Source of the DNA: Gammaproteobacteria bacterium
GTDB taxonomy: Bacteria > Pseudomonadota > Gammaproteobacteria > Arenicellales > Poriferihabitantaceae
Reading direction: 5' to 3'
Length of the DNA stretch: 8,867 nt
Assembly (NCBI GenBank): GCA_020027415.1
Contig: JAHRAW010000068.1
Location: forward strand, 1 to 8,867
The position numbers and the translations under genes are program-made. The notes below the pieces were generated by a model. The model saw only the letters and a program-made list of their open reading frames with translations. It ran no database searches and was not told where the DNA came from. Of the stretch, positions 5,872 through 8,867 are shown in pieces (position 1 is the stretch's first letter; the number at the start of each line of letters is the position of its first letter).

Positions 5872-7833
5872 TTATAGCCACGCAATCCAAGTGACCAATC
5901 CGAACAAACCGATGATCATGGCGAATGCGTAGTGATAGGTGAGGCCGGTTTGCATGGTGCGAACAACCGCGGAACACCGCCCGACTAAGCGCGCGACGCC
6001 ATTGACCAGCACGCCGTCCACCAACCCGACATCAATGCGGGCGGATAACAAGCCGGCGAGTCGCACCGAAGGGTTGGCGAACACGTTCTGGTAGAACCAG
6101 TCAAACCCGTATTGGTTTTGCAGGAGCGGATAGATGGGTCCGCTGGCGGCGGCGAGCTTGCTCGGCAACGCGGTGTTTTTGCAATAGCAATACCACGCAA
6201 AAACAATGCCCGCCACCGCCAGCCAGAAAGGCGCGCTCAGCAGGCTATGCCACACCATTGCGAGAATCAGCCACACGCCAGATTGCCCCTGATAGGCGAC
6301 CGCCCATTGCGCCACCACATCGTGTCGCGGCGCAATGTGTATGGCGTCGCCGAACAACGAGCCATTGAGCATGGGTTCAAAAAACAAAACCCCGACTACC
6401 AACGACGGCACCGCCAAGGCGACCATGGGCCAAACCACCACCCCGGGCGATTCGTGCATGCGGCGGCGGGTTGCTTCGGGGGCGCGGCTACTGCCGTGGA
6501 AGGTCATAAACAGCAGGCGAAAGGAGTAGAACGCGGTGACAAACACGCCGAGCAACAGCATTGCATAGGCGTAGCCGGCGCCCCACAGGCGGCTATGGCG
6601 CACCGCTTCAATGACCGCGTCTTTGGAAAAGAAGCCGGAGAACGGCGGGATGCCGGCGAGCGCGAAGGAGCCGACCGCGGCGGTCAGGTAGGTAATCGGC
6701 ATGATGGCTCTGAGCCCGCCCATTTTTCGCATGTCCTGTTCGTGGTGCATGCTGATGATCACCGAACCCGCGGCGAGGAATAACAGCGCCTTGAAGAAAG
6801 CGTGCGTGCCTAAGTGAAAGATCGCCACTTGGTAAGCGGAAGCACCCAACGCCGCCGTCATATAGCCGAGTTGCGACAAGGTGGAATACGCCACCACCCG
6901 CTTGATGTCGTATTGCACCAAGCCCACTAAGGCCATGAGAATCGCCGTGCTGGCGCCGACGATTAACACCACCGATAACGCGGTTTCTGATAACTCAAAC
7001 AGCGGCGACATGCGCGCCACCATGAAAATGCCGGCGGTGACCATGGTGGCGGCGTGAATCAACGCCGAGATGGGCGTGGGACCTTCCATAGAATCCGGCA
7101 GCCATCCATGCAACGGGATTTGCGCGGATTTTCCCATCGCGCCGACGAACAGCAGCAAGCAGATAATGGTTGTCCATTGCCATTCGCCAAACCCGGTTAC
7201 CGCGTTTTGCACATCGCTAATGGCGGCGCCGGCGAACACCACAGCGTAATCAAGCGAACCGAATAAGTAGAGTATCGCGGCGATGCCGAGTAGAAAACCG
7301 AAATCGCCCACGCGATTCATTAGGAAGGCTTTGAGGTTGGCGAAAATCGCGCTTTCGCGTTCATACCAGAAACCAATTAACAAATAAGAAACCAGCCCGA
7401 CCAACTCCCACGCGAAGAATAATTGTAGAAAGTTGTTTGCCATTACCAACATCAGCATGGCAAAGGTGAACATGGCGATATAGCAGAAGAAGCGCTGATA
7501 GCCGGGATCGTTTGCCAGATAGCCGATGGTGTAGATATGCACCATCAGCGAAACGAAAGTGACCACCACCATCATCATGGCGCTCAGCTGGTCGATCATA
7601 AAACCGATGCGCAACGGCACGCCGCCGCTCACCGCCCAGGTATAGATTGCGCCGTTGAACGAGTGGCCGCCGCGAACATCGGCATACACCAGCAGCGACA
7701 GCAACAAGGCAATCGCCACCCCGGCGATATTGATGCAATGCGCGCCGCGCGGTCCGATGCGTTTGCCGAATAATCCGGTGAGGAGCGCCGTGCTTAAACA
7801 GAGCAGCGGGATTGCAAGGTAAAGATTGGTCAT
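5872..7833 (-). CDS. nuoL: NADH-quinone oxidoreductase subunit L
   Basis: NuoL is the most distal antiporter-like subunit of complex I, carrying the long lateral helix that runs along the membrane arm. The 653 residues compare with 613 in E. coli. Key residues are present: E143 in FFAWELVGLVSYLLIGFW, D177 in NRVGDFGF, K235 in GAMGKSAQIPLHGWLPDSMEG, H340, H344 and K348 in HLGTHAFFKALLFLAAGS, and K404 in FSGFFSKDAV, equivalent to E. coli E144, D178, K229, H338, K342 and K399. The C-terminal part from about 560 holds the lateral-helix region (NQYGFDWFYQNVFANPSVRL) and a final membrane segment at 633-652, so the protein is complete. The ATG overlaps the nuoK stop by ATGA, pointing to translational coupling. 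Downstream, the operon is interrupted by the 400-bp gap before nuoM. Confidence 0.98.
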   Translation of the reverse strand: MTNLYLAIPLLCLSTALLTGLFGKRIGPRGAHCINIAGVAIALLLSLLVYADVRGGHSFNGAIYTWAVSGGVPLRIGFMIDQLSAMMMVVVTFVSLMVHIYTIGYLANDPGYQRFFCYIAMFTFAMLMLVMANNFLQLFFAWELVGLVSYLLIGFWYERESAIFANLKAFLMNRVGDFGFLLGIAAILYLFGSLDYAVVFAGAAISDVQNAVTGFGEWQWTTIICLLLFVGAMGKSAQIPLHGWLPDSMEGPTPISALIHAATMVTAGIFMVARMSPLFELSETALSVVLIVGASTAILMALVGLVQYDIKRVVAYSTLSQLGYMTAALGASAYQVAIFHLGTHAFFKALLFLAAGSVIISMHHEQDMRKMGGLRAIMPITYLTAAVGSFALAGIPPFSGFFSKDAVIEAVRHSRLWGAGYAYAMLLLGVFVTAFYSFRLLFMTFHGSSRAPEATRRRMHESPGVVVWPMVALAVPSLVVGVLFFEPMLNGSLFGDAIHIAPRHDVVAQWAVAYQGQSGVWLILAMVWHSLLSAPFWLAVAGIVFAWYCYCKNTALPSKLAAASGPIYPLLQNQYGFDWFYQNVFANPSVRLAGLLSARIDVGLVDGVLVNGVARLVGRCSAVVRTMQTGLTYHYAFAMIIGLFGLVTWIAWL

Positions 7834-8135
7834 CCCTTGAGCGAATCCAGTTCTTCCACATTAATGGTGCGGCGACTGCGAAACAGCACGATTAAAATCG
7901 CCAAGCCAATGGCTGACTCGGCGGCCGCCACCGTCAGAATAAAAAATACAAATATTTGCCCGGCGGGGTCTTGGAGAAAATGGGAGAAGGCGATGAAATT
8001 GAGGTTGACCGCCAACAGCAGCAACTCAATGGACATTAACAAAATCACCACGTTTTTGCGGTTGAGAAAAATTCCGACCACGCTGAGGGCGAACAGAATT
8101 GCGCCGAGGGTCAAGTAATGCGACAAGGGAATCAT
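7830..8135 (-). CDS. nuoK: NADH-quinone oxidoreductase subunit K
   Basis: NuoK is a small three-helix membrane subunit of complex I, between NuoJ and the antiporter-like subunits, homologous to mitochondrial ND4L and to MrpC. At 101 residues it has the family's standard length. The two buried glutamates needed for proton coupling are seen at E37 (LMSIELLLLAVN) and E73 (AAAESAIGLAI), corresponding to E. coli E36 and E72. The loop LNRKN after helix 1 is typical. The start overlaps the nuoJ stop by ATGA, and its own stop overlaps the nuoL start the same way, so all three are probably made from one mRNA with coupled translation. No separate Shine-Dalgarno is evident. Confidence 0.98.
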   Translation of the reverse strand: MIPLSHYLTLGAILFALSVVGIFLNRKNVVILLMSIELLLLAVNLNFIAFSHFLQDPAGQIFVFFILTVAAAESAIGLAILIVLFRSRRTINVEELDSLKG

Positions 8136-8764
8136 GATGCGTCGTCTTGTTGATCGCGGTGAGCGGTTCGGCTTGCCGATTTCATTTTGACGATGCGCAA
8201 CCGATCTTCGCGCCTCGTTTGCACTTGGCGCACCGGGTCAATTCGCTTGCGCGGCGCGCGCGCGCGCATGGTTAAGGCAATGGCGGCGATGATCGCCACC
8301 AACAAAATGAACGCGGCGATTTCAAACGGATAAACATAAGTGGTGTACAGCAGCTCGCCGAGTTCGCGGGTGTTGCTGTAGTCCGCTGCATGGGAAGGCG
8401 GGTTGGCGAATTGTTGCGGCGAAAATGTGCGCGCCAACACGAACACGATTTCCACCACCAGCAACACCGCGACCACGCCGCCGACCGGCAGATAGCGGGT
8501 GAAGCCGGCGCGCAGTTCGGCGATGTTGATATCCAACATCATCACCACGAACAAGAACAACACCATGACCGCGCCGACATACACCAACACCAGCACGATG
8601 GCGAGGAATTCGGCTTGCAAAGTAATCCACACGCACGCCGCGCTGAAAAACGCCAACACCAAAAACAACGCAGATTTAACCGGATTGCGAATGGTCACCA
8701 CCATGGCGGCGGCGAACACCAACACCGAAGCGAAAAAATAAAACGCGAATTGGAGGAAGGTCAT
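8132..8764 (-). CDS. nuoJ: NADH-quinone oxidoreductase subunit J
   Basis: NuoJ (ND6 homolog) is a five-helix membrane subunit near the quinone site, taking part in linking quinone reduction to proton movement. The 210-residue protein carries the characteristic TM3 block AEFLAIVLVLVYVGAVMVLF at 51-70, followed by LFVVMMLDIN, and the last helix with YPFEIAAFILLVAIIAAIAL. The polar tail contains RREDRLRIVKM, a pattern common in proteobacterial NuoJ. It then runs on in a Ser/Asp/Gln-rich end that overlaps nuoK by four bases. The ATG at 8762-8764 gives the standard N-terminus MTFLQFAFYFFASV, but no Shine-Dalgarno is visible before it, which is unusual given the spacer upstream. A candidate promoter lies about 50 bases upstream. 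Confidence 0.97.
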   Translation of the reverse strand: MTFLQFAFYFFASVLVFAAAMVVTIRNPVKSALFLVLAFFSAACVWITLQAEFLAIVLVLVYVGAVMVLFLFVVMMLDINIAELRAGFTRYLPVGGVVAVLLVVEIVFVLARTFSPQQFANPPSHAADYSNTRELGELLYTTYVYPFEIAAFILLVAIIAAIALTMRARAPRKRIDPVRQVQTRREDRLRIVKMKSASRTAHRDQQDDAS

Positions 8765-8810
8765 GCCAAGGTTGTTAAAGAAAAAATTGGAACTGCGCGC
8801 TTATTTGTTT

Positions 8811-8840
8811 CGTATATTTGTTTGTTCATTTTGCCGTCAA
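8811..8840 (-). promoter_or_regulatory. Candidate sigma70 promoter upstream of nuoJ
   Basis: On the minus strand TTGACG (8835-8840, five of six matches to the -35 consensus) and TATACG (8811-8816, four of six to the -10) are separated by 18 bases in an AT-rich spacer. Transcription would begin about 40 bases before the nuoJ ATG. It could supply extra transcript for nuoJ-N, or be chance in AT-rich DNA. Confidence 0.35.
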
Positions 8841-8867
8841 AGAACGAATATTGCCAAACGCATCGGC
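8826..8867 (-). CDS. Possible C-terminus of the gene upstream of nuoJ (nuoI by position)
   Basis: From the right edge, one minus-strand frame reads ADAFGNIRSLTAK and stops at TGA (8826-8828). By the usual nuo gene order this would be the end of nuoI, but thirteen residues carry no diagnostic motif. A second frame stays open into the nuoJ start, so the choice rests on gene order alone. Confidence 0.3.
   Translation of the reverse strand, partial: ADAFGNIRSLTAK

Noticed and set aside
5546..5932. Plus-strand 128-codon frame across the nuoL-nuoM gap
   Set aside because: It starts with TTG without a ribosome site and continues into antisense nuoL sequence.
6112..6783. Long plus-strand reading frame (223 codons) opposite nuoL
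   Set aside because: It lies entirely antisense to conserved NuoL coding sequence; its His/Gln/Arg-rich composition is what complementary reading of a membrane protein gene produces, and no promoter or ribosome site supports it.
8254..8270. Alternating GC tract (17 bases of purine/pyrimidine alternation) in nuoJ
   Set aside because: It could favour Z-DNA, but it simply encodes an Arg/Ala stretch in the NuoJ tail in a genome rich in GCG/CGC; no regulatory meaning can be supported.
1..8867. CRISPR arrays, tRNA, rRNA, transposases, phage or defence genes
   Set aside because: No regularly spaced direct repeats, no cloverleaf or rRNA motif and no such protein motif was seen on either strand.

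Overview
The window carries the distal, membrane-arm half of a bacterial respiratory complex I (NADH:quinone oxidoreductase) locus, nuoJ-nuoK-nuoL-nuoM-nuoN. It is followed by a D-alanine--D-alanine ligase (ddl), an EamA/DMT-family transporter, and the first codons of an unidentified gene. Every convincing gene lies on the minus strand, so transcription runs from the right edge of the window to the left. The Nuo sequences resemble proteobacterial ones: the NuoJ tail carries the RxDRxRIVKM motif, NuoL is 653 aa, and the Ddl resembles enterobacterial DdlA at its C-terminus. The DNA is fairly GC-rich with many GCG/CGC runs. I infer a Gram-negative proteobacterium, probably gamma, but cannot place it more closely.

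Layout from right to left. 8826-8867 may be the end of an upstream gene (nuoI would be expected). 8765-8825 is an AT-rich spacer with a plausible sigma70 promoter. nuoJ (8132-8764), nuoK (7830-8135) and nuoL (5872-7833) are joined by 4-base ATGA stop/start overlaps. A 400-bp stretch (5472-5871) then interrupts the operon. It has no recognisable gene but holds a strong GC-rich hairpin and three short reading frames that run stop-to-start from nuoL toward nuoM. nuoM (3945-5471) appears to start with a non-ATG codon and overlaps nuoN (2443-3948) by another ATGA. A 64-bp spacer with a 14-bp-period tandem repeat that includes the nuoN stop codon leads to ddl (1200-2378). The transporter (266-1147, start uncertain) follows. 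81-265 holds a symmetric hairpin terminator, short repeats and an extended -10 promoter for the next gene, which leaves the window after about 26 codons.

NuoL, NuoM and NuoN are the three antiporter-like proton channels, and NuoJ and NuoK help connect them to the quinone site. Their essential Glu/Lys residues are all visible, so this complex I looks functional. Ddl makes the D-Ala-D-Ala dipeptide for peptidoglycan and has no direct link to respiration; its position may simply reflect read-through from the nuo operon.

I found no defence system, CRISPR array, prophage, IS element or RNA gene. The unusual features are the nuoL-nuoM gap, an in-frame 18-bp minisatellite within nuoM, and the tandem repeat at the nuoN stop codon.
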